This document shows positions 51,873 to 61,985 of a stretch of 64,000 nucleotides of DNA, in pieces. The stretch covers positions 14,722 through 78,721 of the forward strand of contig NZ_JAXUHN010000073.1 in NCBI RefSeq assembly GCF_035916875.1, in the 5' to 3' direction. How positions within the stretch are numbered: the stretch's first letter is position 1; each line of letters opens with the position of its first letter. The translations under genes were made by a program, and so were the position numbers. Under the pieces are notes generated by a model. The model was not told the origin of the DNA. It saw nothing but the letters and a program-made list of their open reading frames with translations, and did not search any database. Source of the stretch: Methylomicrobium sp035916875. GTDB taxonomy: Bacteria > Pseudomonadota > Gammaproteobacteria > Methylococcales > Methylomonadaceae.

Positions 51873-52970
51873 ATGGATAGCCGTGGAATCATCAGATCAA
51901 ACCGCATCCTGGTCATCGCGATGCGCTTTTTGGGCGATGTGCTGTTGACGACTGCATTGATTCGTTCGATCCGTTTGGCATACCCGCAAGCGCAAGTGGA
52001 TGTATTGGTGTTCGGCAATACGGCTGCTATGCTGGAAGGTAATCCCGATATCGATCGCATCGTGACCACGCCGAATAAGCCGCACTGGACCGACTACTGT
52101 AAATTATTGCTGAATTTGTTCCGGCATTACGATCTTGCCGTCACCACTCAAACCGGTGACCGGCCGTTTCTTTATGCGCTCCTGGCCGCGCCTGTCCGGG
52201 TGGGCGTCGTGCCTGCTAAAAATGCGACAGGCTGGTGGAAACGCTTTTTTATGCAACGATGGACTGAATTTGATGATGTCAATACGCATACGGTTTTGCA
52301 GCATCTGAAGCTGGCGGATTTGCTGGCGATTCCACGCAGCTATGAACTGGTGCCGCCGCAAATCGGTGCTGCCGGGAGGTTGGCCGAACGGTTTGAGTTT
52401 GTAACGGCGAATTCGGGTTATGCCGTGCTTCATCCTCATCCGCAATGGACTTATAAACGCTGGACTGTTGCGGGTTGGGTCGAAATCGGCCACTATCTGA
52501 ATAGTCTAGGCTTTACGGTTGTGCTGTCAGGCGGACCTGCTGAAGAAGAAGTAGCGTATGTCGCCGACATTGCTGCTAAACTTCCGCCAGGAACGGTGAA
52601 TCTGGCGGGGCAGGTTTCTTTGGCGGAGCTAGCTTACATTATTGGGCACGCCGAATTGTTTATTGGTCCTGATACCGGCATCACCCATATGGCAGCCGCG
52701 ACCGGCGTTGCCGTGATTACGCTCTATGGGCCGACCAATCCGGTCAAATGGGCGCCGTGGCCGAAGGGATACCGGCGGAATAGCAATCCGTTTCAGAAAG
52801 TAGGTTGCCAGTGTATCAACAATATTAATCTGATACAGGGCGAAGGCGGTTGTGTGCCGTGCCATTTAGAAGGATGCGATCGCCATCGGCAAAGCCGCAG
52901 CCGCTGTCTGGATGAGTTATTACCCGAACGTATTAAAACAGCGGTGAGACAATTGCTTGTTAATGACTAA
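51873..52970 (+). CDS. LPS heptosyltransferase, GT9 family (WaaQ/RfaQ-like)
   Basis: 365 residues. RILVIAMRFLGDVLLTTALI, MLEGNPDIDRI and FIGPDTGITHMAAATGVAVI (about residue 264) are GT9 marks; the sugar-nucleotide site sits in the latter. Transfers heptose to the LPS inner core; similar to heptosyltransferase III (RfaQ), but the number cannot be fixed from sequence. The frame opens far upstream (51441) over the previous gene; the ATG at 51873 gives the family N-terminus. Stop overlaps the next start. Confidence 0.88.
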   Translation: MDSRGIIRSNRILVIAMRFLGDVLLTTALIRSIRLAYPQAQVDVLVFGNTAAMLEGNPDIDRIVTTPNKPHWTDYCKLLLNLFRHYDLAVTTQTGDRPFLYALLAAPVRVGVVPAKNATGWWKRFFMQRWTEFDDVNTHTVLQHLKLADLLAIPRSYELVPPQIGAAGRLAERFEFVTANSGYAVLHPHPQWTYKRWTVAGWVEIGHYLNSLGFTVVLSGGPAEEEVAYVADIAAKLPPGTVNLAGQVSLAELAYIIGHAELFIGPDTGITHMAAATGVAVITLYGPTNPVKWAPWPKGYRRNSNPFQKVGCQCINNINLIQGEGGCVPCHLEGCDRHRQSRSRCLDELLPERIKTAVRQLLVND

Positions 52971-54246
52971 AGTTTTCGATGCGTTAAAGATTTGTCTGGC
53001 ATTATCGCCCTTGTTTTTATTAACGATTGGGGGGTGGATCGGCGGCATTTTGTTTATCAGTGCTGCGCTCGCCATAATCGTGCTCTGTGCAGGACGAAAC
53101 GAGCAATTCCCGATCACTTGTCAGCAGAAACCTTGGGTTTGGGGACTGGCGATATCGTTCGCTTTGCCGGTCGTCGCTATTTTTTTGGGACAATTCTTCA
53201 GGCAGGATTTCGCCGGGCGCGATTATGACAGTCCCTCGCGTTTTTTGTTGACGATTCCGATTTTCATCGTGCTGGTGCGGCATCGTTTCGATGTTTTGAA
53301 GCCACTGCTGTTTTCGATGCCGGCCGCATTGCTGATTACCCTGATCGTTGTGACGCTTCATCCTGAAGCAGGCTGGGGGGGGTATCGCGATGCGCATTAT
53401 TCCCGCATTTCGACCTATTTCATCGATCCGCTGACATTTGGCAGCCTGAATTTGACGTTGGGTTTGTGTTGTTTGTTGTCAATCGACTTGTATCAACGCG
53501 ATGCATGGTGGATCAAGAGCTTCAAAGGCCTCGGCTTTTTAGTCGGCTTGTACCTGTCCATTGTCTCGGGAAGCCGTACCGGTTGGTTGGCATTGCCGCT
53601 GGTTTTACTCCTATGGCTCAATTTTAAAGTGGTGGGTTATCGCGCCGTTACTTTTGCTGGCCTGCTGTTATGTTTGGGAGGCGGCTATTATCTATCCGAT
53701 ATATTGCAACAGCGATTGGATTTGGCGGTGCGAGAAATCATGGCTTACCGGTGGAATTCGATCAATCCGCAATCCTCGGTTGGGGACCGCCTATCCTTCT
53801 TGCGCATCGCGTTGTTTCTCGTCGAACAAAGTCCCTGGGCCGGCTTCGGCGACCAAGGCTTTTCGGCATGGATCAACCATCCCGAACTGAATCGTTACGC
53901 GCTGGCTAACACACAAGAATTGGCGTTGCGTTCAGGTTTCCATAATGAAATTGCCACCAATATGGTGCGTTCAGGAATATGGGGCTTGCTGGCGAGCTGT
54001 TCCCTGTTCTTCGTACCTGCTGTTTTTTTTCTCGGCAAATTGCGTTCGGCAACTTCACAAACTTCCAAAATCGCGCTGCTCGGACTCAGTTATTTCATAT
54101 GTACATTCGTCAGCGGTATGACAACCGAGGTATTTAATTTAAAATTTACCGCCTCCTTCCATGCGCTAATGTTCGCATGCTTGCTCAGCTCATTGCTCGT
54201 TCATCTTGCGGTAGACCAGAAACCCGAAAAAAATGAATCCGCTTAA
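52963..54246 (+). CDS. O-antigen ligase/polymerase (WaaL/Wzy family)
   Basis: 427 residues with about ten membrane helices and the large periplasmic loop of the family at ~240-310. LYLSIVSGSRTGWLALPLVL contains the S-R-T-x-W block of the Wzy_C domain. Joins O-antigen or core sugars on lipid A-core. Start ATG at 52963 overlaps the heptosyltransferase stop; the end overlaps the next gene by 14 bases. Confidence 0.85.
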   Translation: MTKVFDALKICLALSPLFLLTIGGWIGGILFISAALAIIVLCAGRNEQFPITCQQKPWVWGLAISFALPVVAIFLGQFFRQDFAGRDYDSPSRFLLTIPIFIVLVRHRFDVLKPLLFSMPAALLITLIVVTLHPEAGWGGYRDAHYSRISTYFIDPLTFGSLNLTLGLCCLLSIDLYQRDAWWIKSFKGLGFLVGLYLSIVSGSRTGWLALPLVLLLWLNFKVVGYRAVTFAGLLLCLGGGYYLSDILQQRLDLAVREIMAYRWNSINPQSSVGDRLSFLRIALFLVEQSPWAGFGDQGFSAWINHPELNRYALANTQELALRSGFHNEIATNMVRSGIWGLLASCSLFFVPAVFFLGKLRSATSQTSKIALLGLSYFICTFVSGMTTEVFNLKFTASFHALMFACLLSSLLVHLAVDQKPEKNESA

Positions 54247-55057
54247 ATATTCGATTACTTTTGCCTGTTACAATCAGGTCGATTACACCATGCAGTGCGT
54301 CAATAGCATGATCAAACACGGTCTCGATCTGAGTCGTTTGGTGGTGGTCGATAACGGCTCAGGCGACTCGACACGGGATTATTTGAAGTCGCTGCCGCTT
54401 GGCGGACGGATTTTCAATCAGGCCAATTTGGGTTGCGGGGTGGCATGGAATCAAGGCGCCTTGGCGCTTCAGTCCGAGTGGACCATCGTCATGAACAACG
54501 ATGTGCTGGTGTCGCGGGGCTGGATAGAACATCTGATCGAGGCGGCAGAGCAAAACGGACTGAAAATCATTTCTCCGTCGCTGATCGAAGGGCCGCTGGA
54601 TTACGATTTTGATGCGTTTGCCGATCAAGCCTCGGTAAAAATGAAAGATGCGCTCCGCATCGGCGACCGCCATGCGGTGTGTCTTGCCGTGCATCAGTCG
54701 GTCTGGATGGAGATCGGTTATTTTCAACCGATACCCAAATTGCTCGGCTACGAGGATACGATGTTTTTTCACGAAGCGGATAAGGCCGGAATTCCTACCG
54801 GAATGACCGGCAGGTCTTGGCTGCATCATTACGGCTCGATCACGCAAACGGCGATGAAACAGGAGCGGGGTTTGTCCGAAAGAGACAGTTTGAGCAATCG
54901 TCATAACTACCGATTGTTGCAACAGAGCTGGCTGGAGCGAAAGTTGAAAAAAATTAAAAAAATTCGACAAAAAAAGTCATGGTACGAACAAGAACTGGCC
55001 CAATTCGGCATGTCGATGCATGGCATTAGAAAAAATGGCGCGTTTTCCTGGCAGTAG
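54233..55057 (+). CDS. GT2 family glycosyltransferase
   Basis: 274 residues. YSITFACYNQVDYTMQCVNS, LVVVDNGSGDSTRDYL, ANLGCGVAWNQG and MNNDVLVSRGWIEHL are GT-A fold motifs of rhamnosyl-type GT2 enzymes. The C-terminus has a strongly basic segment (LERKLKKIKKIRQKKSW) likely to sit on the membrane. Acceptor unknown; part of the LPS run. Confidence 0.88.
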   Translation: MNPLKYSITFACYNQVDYTMQCVNSMIKHGLDLSRLVVVDNGSGDSTRDYLKSLPLGGRIFNQANLGCGVAWNQGALALQSEWTIVMNNDVLVSRGWIEHLIEAAEQNGLKIISPSLIEGPLDYDFDAFADQASVKMKDALRIGDRHAVCLAVHQSVWMEIGYFQPIPKLLGYEDTMFFHEADKAGIPTGMTGRSWLHHYGSITQTAMKQERGLSERDSLSNRHNYRLLQQSWLERKLKKIKKIRQKKSWYEQELAQFGMSMHGIRKNGAFSWQ

Positions 55058-55128
55058 GAGCAGAGTTCTACAAACGGGCCCAAGCATTCATCGCCTTTCT
55101 GCGTAAAGACATCAATTCGACCAAAGTT

Positions 55129-56709
55129 ATGCTCAGCGTCATCATCATTACCAAAAATGAAGCCTTGCATATTGCCCGCTGCCTGGAATCGGTCGCCTGG
55201 GCCGACGAGATCATCGTGCTCGATTCCGGCAGCACCGACGCTACCGTCGAAATTTGCCGCCGCCATACCGATAAAGTCTTTCAAAGCGATTGGCCCGGCT
55301 TCGGCATTCAAAAGCAGCGCGCGCTCGACAAAGCCCAAGGCGATTGGGTATTGTCGATCGACGCGGACGAAATCGTCACCCCGGAACTGAAAAATCAAAT
55401 AGAACTAGCCGTGCAGAGCGGTCGGTACGACGCTTATCAAATCAATCGGCTTTCCAGTTATTGCGGTAGACAAATCCGGCACGGCGGCTGGTGGCCCGAT
55501 TACGTGCTCAGGTTGTTTCGCCGGCAAAAAGGTTATTTCAGCGAAGCATTGGTGCATGAACAAATCCATGTGGACGGCGCCATCGGCCGGATCGAAACGC
55601 CGCTGTTGCACGAGTCGTTCGTGAATCTCGAAGAAGTGCTGCACAAAGTTGACGGTTATTCGACGTTGAATGCCGAGATGCTGCATCGACGCGGCGTTCG
55701 TTCTTCGCCGGCCAAGGCGATCGTGAAGGCGCTGTGGAATTTCTTCCGCACCTATTTGCTCAAGCTGTCGATTCTGGACGGCGCCGAAGGCTTGATGCTG
55801 GCGATCTCGAATGCGGAAGGCTCTTATTATAAGTATGCCAAACTGTGGTTGCTGCAAAAAAAACTCGACAGCCCAGGCCTGATTTCGGTGATCGTTTCGA
55901 CCTATAACCGCCCGGACGCGCTCGACATGTCGCTGAAAAGCCTGCTGCAACAGACTGACCGGAATTTTGAAATCCTGATCGCGGACGACGGTTCGACCGA
56001 GGCAACGCGGCAATTGATCGGCGCCTATCGCGCTGTCAGTCCGGTGCCTATCAAGCATGTGTATCAGCCCGATCAGGGATTTCAGTTGAGCCGGATCCGC
56101 AACAAGGCGGTTGCCGAAAGCCGCGGCGATTATCTGATTTTTGTCGACGGCGATTGCATGGCGCGCCCCAATTTCGTCGCGGCGCACCGGCGGCTTGCCG
56201 AGTCAGGCTGGTTCGTGGCAGGCAACCGGGTGTTGCTTGGACAGGCCTTTACCGACGAAATTTTGTCCGGGCAAAAACCGGTTTACCTGAAAAAGCTGCC
56301 GTTTTTTGTCGGTCTGCGCTTAACCGGAAAGATCAACCGGTTTTTTCCGGTTTTGGCGTTGCCACTGGGTTTTTTGCGGCATTTGCAGCCGCATAACTGG
56401 CGGAAAGCCGTCGGTTGCAATACCTCGTTTTGGAAAAGCGATTTCATTCGCGCGAACGGCTACGACGAATTGTTCGAAGGCTGGGGGCACGAAGATTCCG
56501 ATTTGGTAATCCGCCTGCTTCATGCCGGCATCAAGCGCAAGGAAGGCCGTTTTGCAGCGCCGGTATTACATTTATGGCATCCGGTGAACGATAAAAGCCG
56601 TCAACCCGACAATTATCAGCGTCTGATGGAGCGCCTGGCGCAGCAGGATTTTACCGCGGCCGAGCTTGGCGTTGCGCAATATTTGCCGGCGTCCCCGCCG
56701 TCCTTATAA
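55129..56709 (+). CDS. two-domain glycosyltransferase, WaaE-like GT2 fused to second GT2
   Basis: 526 residues. Domain 1 (~1-245) is WaaE/KdtX-like: MLSVIIITKNEALHIARCLE, IIVLDSGSTDATVEICRRH, GDWVLSIDADEIVTPEL, HGGWWPDYVLRLFRR; this family adds glucose to heptose in the inner core. Domain 2 (~255-515) is another GT-A domain: LISVIVSTYNRPDALDMSLK, EILIADDGSTEATR, YLIFVDGDCMARPNFV, GWGHEDSDLVIRLLHAG, like chondroitin-synthase-type galactosyltransferases. No stop or frameshift between them, so it is a true fusion. Overlaps nothing; 23 bases to msbA. Confidence 0.88.
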   Translation: MLSVIIITKNEALHIARCLESVAWADEIIVLDSGSTDATVEICRRHTDKVFQSDWPGFGIQKQRALDKAQGDWVLSIDADEIVTPELKNQIELAVQSGRYDAYQINRLSSYCGRQIRHGGWWPDYVLRLFRRQKGYFSEALVHEQIHVDGAIGRIETPLLHESFVNLEEVLHKVDGYSTLNAEMLHRRGVRSSPAKAIVKALWNFFRTYLLKLSILDGAEGLMLAISNAEGSYYKYAKLWLLQKKLDSPGLISVIVSTYNRPDALDMSLKSLLQQTDRNFEILIADDGSTEATRQLIGAYRAVSPVPIKHVYQPDQGFQLSRIRNKAVAESRGDYLIFVDGDCMARPNFVAAHRRLAESGWFVAGNRVLLGQAFTDEILSGQKPVYLKKLPFFVGLRLTGKINRFFPVLALPLGFLRHLQPHNWRKAVGCNTSFWKSDFIRANGYDELFEGWGHEDSDLVIRLLHAGIKRKEGRFAAPVLHLWHPVNDKSRQPDNYQRLMERLAQQDFTAAELGVAQYLPASPPSL

Positions 56710-56731
56710 TCGGACAACGACACGCCTATTC

Positions 56732-58498
56732 ATGAAAGCCGAAAAAAACACCCAACAAGGCAGCGCCCAGGTCTATAAGCGCCTGTTGAGCTATGTCAGA
56801 CCGCACCGAGTTCTGTTTTTGATCAGCTTCATCGGTTTTATTCTCTACTCGGGCACGCAAACCCTGTTTGCCGCTTTAGTCAAACACATCATCGACACGC
56901 TGCAAACCGAAGCGCGCGAAGGCATGTATTATCTGCCGCTGCTGTTCAGCGGACTGATCGTGATTCACGGTTTCGGCGCTTATCTCGGCAATTATTTTCT
57001 TGCGAAAGTCTCGACAAATGTCGTGCATGCGCTGCGCTGCCAGATTTTCAACAAATACACCGAACTGCCGACGACATATTTCGATTCGAACAACAGCGGA
57101 TATATGATCGCGCGGATCACGAATAATGTCGGCGAAGTGACCCGGGCGACAACCGAGTCGGTACGCACCTTCGTGCGCGAAGGGCTGACCGCGCTCGGCA
57201 TGATCGGCTATTTGTTTTATATCAATTGGAAGCTTTCCTTGGTGTTCGTTGCAATTACGCCGATTATCGTGGTATTGGTCAACTATGTCAGTAAACGCCT
57301 GCGCCGGATTAGCAAGCGTATCCAGGAGTCGGTGGGCGACATGACGCATATCACCTCCGAACTGGTCGGCGGCCTTCGGGTAGTGCGCAGTTATGGCGGC
57401 GAGGACTACGAGAAACGGCGCTTTCTCGACAGCAGTCTGTATAACCGGCGACAGTCGTTGAAGCTCGCGACCACGATGGCTATCCATAATCCTCTGATGC
57501 AGTTGATTATTTCGATTGCTTTGTCAGGGCTGATGTATCTGGCGCTGTTCTTCATGCAAAAGGCAAGCGTGGGTGAATTTGTCGGCTATCTGACCGCAGC
57601 GTTCTTGTTGCCGCGCCCGATCCGGCAATTGAGCGATGCGAACGGTGAAATACAAAAAGGCATCGCGGCGGCCGAGTCGCTGTTCGAGATCCTTGACGAG
57701 CCAGGCGAGCCGGATACCGGCGACTATCAAACGGTTAAAAGCCAGGGGGCGCTGGAGTTTAAAAACCTATCGTTCCGTTATCCGGGGGCAAACGCTTGGG
57801 CGCTCAGCGACATTAACGTCAAAATCGAGCCGGGGCAAACGGTCGCCTTGGTAGGCGCATCCGGCGGCGGCAAGAGTACGTTTGTGAATCTGATCTCGCG
57901 CTTCTATCCGCATGACCAGGGCGAGATTTTGCTCGACGGGGTCGAAATCAACCGTTATCGCTTGGCCAACTTGCGCCGGCAGATTGCCCTGGTCACCCAG
58001 CAGGTGATTTTGTTCAATGATACGATCTCGAATAATATTGCTTATGGTGCATTGGCCGGAGCCGACCGGGAAAAAATCAAGGCCGCCGCACGCGATGCTT
58101 ATGCGCTGGAGTTTATCGAAAAGCTCGATCTGGGGCTAGATGCCGAAATCGGCGAGAACGGCGTCAAACTGTCAGGCGGCCAACGCCAGCGTTTGGCATT
58201 GGCGCGCGCGTTATTGAAGGATGCGCCGGTTTTGATTCTCGATGAAGCGACCTCGGCGCTCGATACCGAATCGGAGCGCTACATTCAGGCGGCGCTGCAA
58301 AAAGTCATGCACAATAGGACCACCCTGGTGATCGCGCACCGCTTATCCACGATCGAAAATGCTGATATGATTCTGGTCATGGAGCATGGCCGCATCGTCG
58401 AGCGCGGCTCGCACCAGGAGTTGCTCGCAAGGAACGGCGCTTATGCCAGGCTGCACCAGCTGCAATTCAAAGAACCTGCCGAAGACGATATTACTTGA
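56732..58498 (+). CDS. msbA: lipid A export ABC transporter MsbA
   Basis: 588 residues. Six-helix membrane domain (1-330), then ATPase with Walker A VGASGGGKSTFVNL, signature LSGGQRQRLALARALL and Walker B VLILDEATSALD. Flips lipid A-core across the inner membrane. ATG at 56732; the frame starts earlier inside the GT2 gene. No lpxK follows; instead gmhA, which is consistent with an LPS-core operon. Confidence 0.93.
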   Translation: MKAEKNTQQGSAQVYKRLLSYVRPHRVLFLISFIGFILYSGTQTLFAALVKHIIDTLQTEAREGMYYLPLLFSGLIVIHGFGAYLGNYFLAKVSTNVVHALRCQIFNKYTELPTTYFDSNNSGYMIARITNNVGEVTRATTESVRTFVREGLTALGMIGYLFYINWKLSLVFVAITPIIVVLVNYVSKRLRRISKRIQESVGDMTHITSELVGGLRVVRSYGGEDYEKRRFLDSSLYNRRQSLKLATTMAIHNPLMQLIISIALSGLMYLALFFMQKASVGEFVGYLTAAFLLPRPIRQLSDANGEIQKGIAAAESLFEILDEPGEPDTGDYQTVKSQGALEFKNLSFRYPGANAWALSDINVKIEPGQTVALVGASGGGKSTFVNLISRFYPHDQGEILLDGVEINRYRLANLRRQIALVTQQVILFNDTISNNIAYGALAGADREKIKAAARDAYALEFIEKLDLGLDAEIGENGVKLSGGQRQRLALARALLKDAPVLILDEATSALDTESERYIQAALQKVMHNRTTLVIAHRLSTIENADMILVMEHGRIVERGSHQELLARNGAYARLHQLQFKEPAEDDIT

Positions 58499-58533
58499 TT
58501 GATCTGTCTTAAAAGTATTAAGAGGACGATATT

Positions 58534-59109
58534 TTGAAAACCTTTATAGCCGAGCTCGAACAGCATCAGGCGATGATTGAAAAGCTCAGGACTCGCGCCG
58601 ATGTGATTGAATCGGCCGGAGAGTTGCTGATCGACGCGCTCAAACAGGGCGGCAAGATCTTGCTGTGCGGCAATGGCGGCAGCGCCGCCGACAGCCAGCA
58701 TATCGCGGCCGAATTTGTGGTCCGCTACGAAAAGCACCGGCGGCCTTTGGCGGCGATCGCGTTGACGACCGATAGCTCGATTCTGACCGCGCATTCGAAC
58801 GACTATCACTTCGACAGCGTCTATGCACGTCAAGTCGAAGCGCTTGGCAACGAAAACGACTGCCTGATCGCGATTTCGACGTCGGGGTGTAGCAAAAATG
58901 TGTTGAACGCGGCCGAAGCGGCAATCGACAAAGGCATGGCGGTGATCGGCTTGACCGGTTCTGGCGGCGGCATGCTGGCCGGTATAGCGACGATATCGGT
59001 CGTGGTCCCGGAACAAGTAACCGCGCGGATTCAGGAAGCGCACATTTTAATCGGGCACTGGTGGTGCGGTCTGGTCGAGGAGGCGTTCAGTGATCGCGAC
59101 AACGCCTGA
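58534..59109 (+). CDS. gmhA: sedoheptulose-7-phosphate isomerase
   Basis: 191 residues. First step of ADP-heptose synthesis. SIS domain with LLCGNGGSAADSQHIAAEFV and ISTSGCSKNVLNAAEAA. TTG start at 58534 with AGAGGACG; usual family start ~ MKTFIAELEQH. Ends 20 bases inside hldE. Confidence 0.93.
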   Translation: MKTFIAELEQHQAMIEKLRTRADVIESAGELLIDALKQGGKILLCGNGGSAADSQHIAAEFVVRYEKHRRPLAAIALTTDSSILTAHSNDYHFDSVYARQVEALGNENDCLIAISTSGCSKNVLNAAEAAIDKGMAVIGLTGSGGGMLAGIATISVVVPEQVTARIQEAHILIGHWWCGLVEEAFSDRDNA

Positions 59110-60514
59110 TTTCAGCCGCGCGCGTATCATCGTCGTTGGCGACGTGATGCTGGATCGCTACTGGTCCGGTCAGGCCGCGCGCATCTCGCCGGAAGCACCG
59201 GTGCCGGTCGTCAAGGTCAAAGGCAGCGAGGAGCGCATCGGCGGCGCCGGCAACGTGGCGCTGAACATCGCAAAATTGGGCGGCAAGGTGACCTTGCTCG
59301 GCGTGGTCGGCGACGACGCGGAAGGCGAGACGGTGCGACGACTACTCGAAGCCGAGGGTGTCGTTTGCGATTTCGTGATTGCCGAAGGCGCGCGAAGCAT
59401 CTGCAAATTGCGTATCATGGCCCAGCACCAGCAATTGCTCAGGCTCGATTTCGAAGATACGCCGATCGCTTTCGATCGAGGTGCAATGGCCGCCAAGTTG
59501 AAGAGGCATCTGCAGAACCATGATGCGGTCGTGTTTTCGGACTACGACAAAGGCACGCTGGCGGATGTGACGCACCATATTGCGACCGCGAAGCAGGCTG
59601 GGCTGAAAGTGCTGGTCGATCCTAAGGGCGTCGATTATCAGCGTTATCGGCTTGCCGACGTGATCACTCCGAATCTGTCCGAATTCTTTGCGGTCGCCGG
59701 CGCTTGCATGGGCGAAGGCGATATTCTCGGCAAGGGGCAGGAACTGCTTCAGCGCTGCATGGTGCAAAGTCTGCTGCTGACGCGCGGCGAAGCCGGCATG
59801 ACCTTGATTCAGGAAACCGAAACGCATTCCTTGCCTGCGCAGGCGAAGGATGTGTTCGACGTGACCGGCGCGGGCGATACGGTGATTGCGGTGATGGCGC
59901 TTGGCGTGGCGCTGAATCTGCCGCTGCGCGAGGCGATGTGTCTGGCGAATTTGGCCGGTGGCATCGTGGTCGGCAAACTCGGCACCTCCACCGTATCGGT
60001 CGAGGAACTGAGCCGGGCGCTGCACGGCGACCGCGGTGCGCTGTACGGTATGGTCTCCGAAGACGAATTGATGCATATCGTCGCGCGCGCGAAAGCGCAC
60101 AACGAGAAAATCATCATGACCAACGGATGTTTCGACCTGTTGCACGCGGGGCATGTGACTTATCTGGAGCAGGCGAAAGCGCTCGGCGACCGCCTGATTG
60201 TGGCGGTAAATTCCGATGCGTCGGTCAAGCGGCTGAAAGGCGAGTCGCGCCCGATCAACGGCTTGAAGGAACGAATGACCGTCTTGTCGGCGCTGGCCTG
60301 TGTCGATTGGGTCGTCGCGTTCGAGGAAGAAACGCCGGAACGTCTTTATTGCCGGTTGTTGCCGGACGTACTGGTCAAAGGCGGAGACTACGCGCCCGAT
60401 CAGGTCGCTGGCGGCGACTGCGTGATCAAGGCGGGCGGCGAAGTCAAAATTTTGCAGTTTGTCGATGGGCAATCGACGACATCGATGATCAACAAAGCAA
60501 GGGGGACAGCATGA
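59090..60514 (+). CDS. hldE: bifunctional heptose-7-phosphate kinase / heptose-1-P adenylyltransferase
   Basis: 474 residues. Residues 1-~315: ribokinase-like kinase (VVGDVMLDRYW, GGAGNVALNIAKLGG, DVTGAGDTVIA). Residues ~340-474: nucleotidyltransferase (MTNGCFDLLHAGHVTYLEQA). GTG start at 59090, within gmhA, with GGAGG upstream. Middle enzyme of the ADP-heptose path. Its stop overlaps the hldD ATG. Confidence 0.96.
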   Translation: MIATTPDFSRARIIVVGDVMLDRYWSGQAARISPEAPVPVVKVKGSEERIGGAGNVALNIAKLGGKVTLLGVVGDDAEGETVRRLLEAEGVVCDFVIAEGARSICKLRIMAQHQQLLRLDFEDTPIAFDRGAMAAKLKRHLQNHDAVVFSDYDKGTLADVTHHIATAKQAGLKVLVDPKGVDYQRYRLADVITPNLSEFFAVAGACMGEGDILGKGQELLQRCMVQSLLLTRGEAGMTLIQETETHSLPAQAKDVFDVTGAGDTVIAVMALGVALNLPLREAMCLANLAGGIVVGKLGTSTVSVEELSRALHGDRGALYGMVSEDELMHIVARAKAHNEKIIMTNGCFDLLHAGHVTYLEQAKALGDRLIVAVNSDASVKRLKGESRPINGLKERMTVLSALACVDWVVAFEEETPERLYCRLLPDVLVKGGDYAPDQVAGGDCVIKAGGEVKILQFVDGQSTTSMINKARGTA

Positions 60515-61473
60515 TCGTAGTGACGGGCGGCGCCGGTTTTATCGGCAGCAATCTGATCAGGGCATTGAACGAGCGCGGCGAGCGCAATATTCTGCTGGTG
60601 GATAACTTGCTGAACGGCCGCAAGATGCACAATCTGGCCGATCTCGACATCGCCGACTATTTGGATAAAGACCGGTTCATTCAGAAGCTCGATTCGCCGT
60701 GTTTCCTGCATCAGGTTCGAGCTGTCTTCCATCAGGGCGCCTGCTCCGCGACGACGGAGTGGGACGGCCGCTTTGTGATGGAGAACAATTACGATTATTC
60801 GAAACGCCTGTTGCAGTGGTGCATCGGCAAGAATGCCGCGTTCCTGTATGCCTCGTCCGCCTCGGTGTACGGAAGTGGCCATAACGGTTTCCGTGTCGAG
60901 CGCGAATGCGAGCGGCCGATCAACATGTACGCCTATTCGAAGTTTCAGTTCGACCAATATGTGCGGCGGATCTTGCCAGACATCCGGATTCCGATCGCCG
61001 GTTTTCGTTATTTCAATGTGTATGGGCCGCGCGAACAACACAAAGGCGCGATGAGCAGCACCGCGTTTCATTTCAACCGGCAGGTGATCGAGCAGAAAAA
61101 AGCCCGCTTGTTCGAAGGTTGCGACGGTATCGCGAACGGGGAGCAGAAGCGCGATTTCGTCTATGTCGACGATGTGATCGATGTGAATCTCTGGTTTTTC
61201 GATCATCCCGAGCAACGCGGCATTTTCAACGTCGGTTCCGGCAAGGCCGAGACCTTTAATCAGGTGGCGGGGGCGGTGATCGACTGGCACGGAGAAGGCG
61301 AGATCGAATACATTCCGTTCCCGGACCATTTGATAGGCGCCTATCAAAGCTATACTCAGGCCGATATTTCCGGCTTGCGGCAGGCAGGATATGGCAAGGA
61401 GTTTCTGACCGTAAAACAGGGGGTCGCCAAATATCTGGATTGGCTGAATGGTGCTGATCGCGGCGGAGATTGA
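60511..61473 (+). CDS. hldD: ADP-L-glycero-D-manno-heptose 6-epimerase
   Basis: 320 residues. Rossmann NADP site TGGAGFIGSNL at 5-15, catalytic Tyr-x3-Lys in YAYSKFQF, and FRYFNVYGPRE. Last step of ADP-heptose synthesis. The ATG overlaps the hldE TGA (ATGA); the same frame stays open over hldE but is not coding there. Final gene of the LPS run. Confidence 0.96.
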   Translation: MIVVTGGAGFIGSNLIRALNERGERNILLVDNLLNGRKMHNLADLDIADYLDKDRFIQKLDSPCFLHQVRAVFHQGACSATTEWDGRFVMENNYDYSKRLLQWCIGKNAAFLYASSASVYGSGHNGFRVERECERPINMYAYSKFQFDQYVRRILPDIRIPIAGFRYFNVYGPREQHKGAMSSTAFHFNRQVIEQKKARLFEGCDGIANGEQKRDFVYVDDVIDVNLWFFDHPEQRGIFNVGSGKAETFNQVAGAVIDWHGEGEIEYIPFPDHLIGAYQSYTQADISGLRQAGYGKEFLTVKQGVAKYLDWLNGADRGGD

Positions 61474-61625
61474 TTCCGCCAGGTAGGAACGCAAATCGCA
61501 TGCCGATTACAACGTGCTCAGGTAGATTAGAGCCCAATAAAGGTATGCGGCGCGTGCCCATAGCGGCCGCATCCGATCGGCTTATTTCTCGGTTAACTCG
61601 ATCATATCGTCGGTTATATTTTCGC

Positions 61626-61970
61626 TCAAGCACTACCAATGAAAAGCAGCGAGTGGATCCCGAATAGTTGACGGTCAGTTGACGAAAGACTTCTAATGCG
61701 CCGGGATTTGCATCGCGCATCAAATGAGGTTAGAGCCTCTGCAGCCAAGGTGACTAGGCCGACCACTAACCCATCAGTCGTGATGATCAGCAATTCCAGG
61801 GCGTTCAACCAGGGTGGCCGAAGCATATGGCTCCCGTTCAGCATTTGTTCGGGCGTCTGTGCGTGAATTTCGATGCCGGGAATAAAGTTGCCGTGCGCAG
61901 GGCTTGTACCTGTATTGGACCGGATGACTGTAAAAGCACGGCGCAGGTAAGCGTCGACAGCGTGGTTCAA
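61626..61970 (-). pseudogene. remnant of a CHASE2 sensor domain
   Basis: The frame contains FIPGIEIHAQTPEQMLNGSH then MLRPPWLNALELLIITTDGL, the C-terminal end of the extracytoplasmic CHASE2 domain and the first following membrane helix. No output domain and no N-terminal half remain, and the frame dissolves after AEALTSF. Probably the leftover of a CHASE2 cyclase or kinase. The other parts of 61474-61985 show nothing coding. Confidence 0.5.
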
Positions 61971-61985
61971 AGGCTCGGGCCCGAC

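Noticed and set aside
59704..60510. Upstream part of the hldD frame
   Set aside because: Shadow of hldE; the epimerase starts at the overlapping ATG at 60511.
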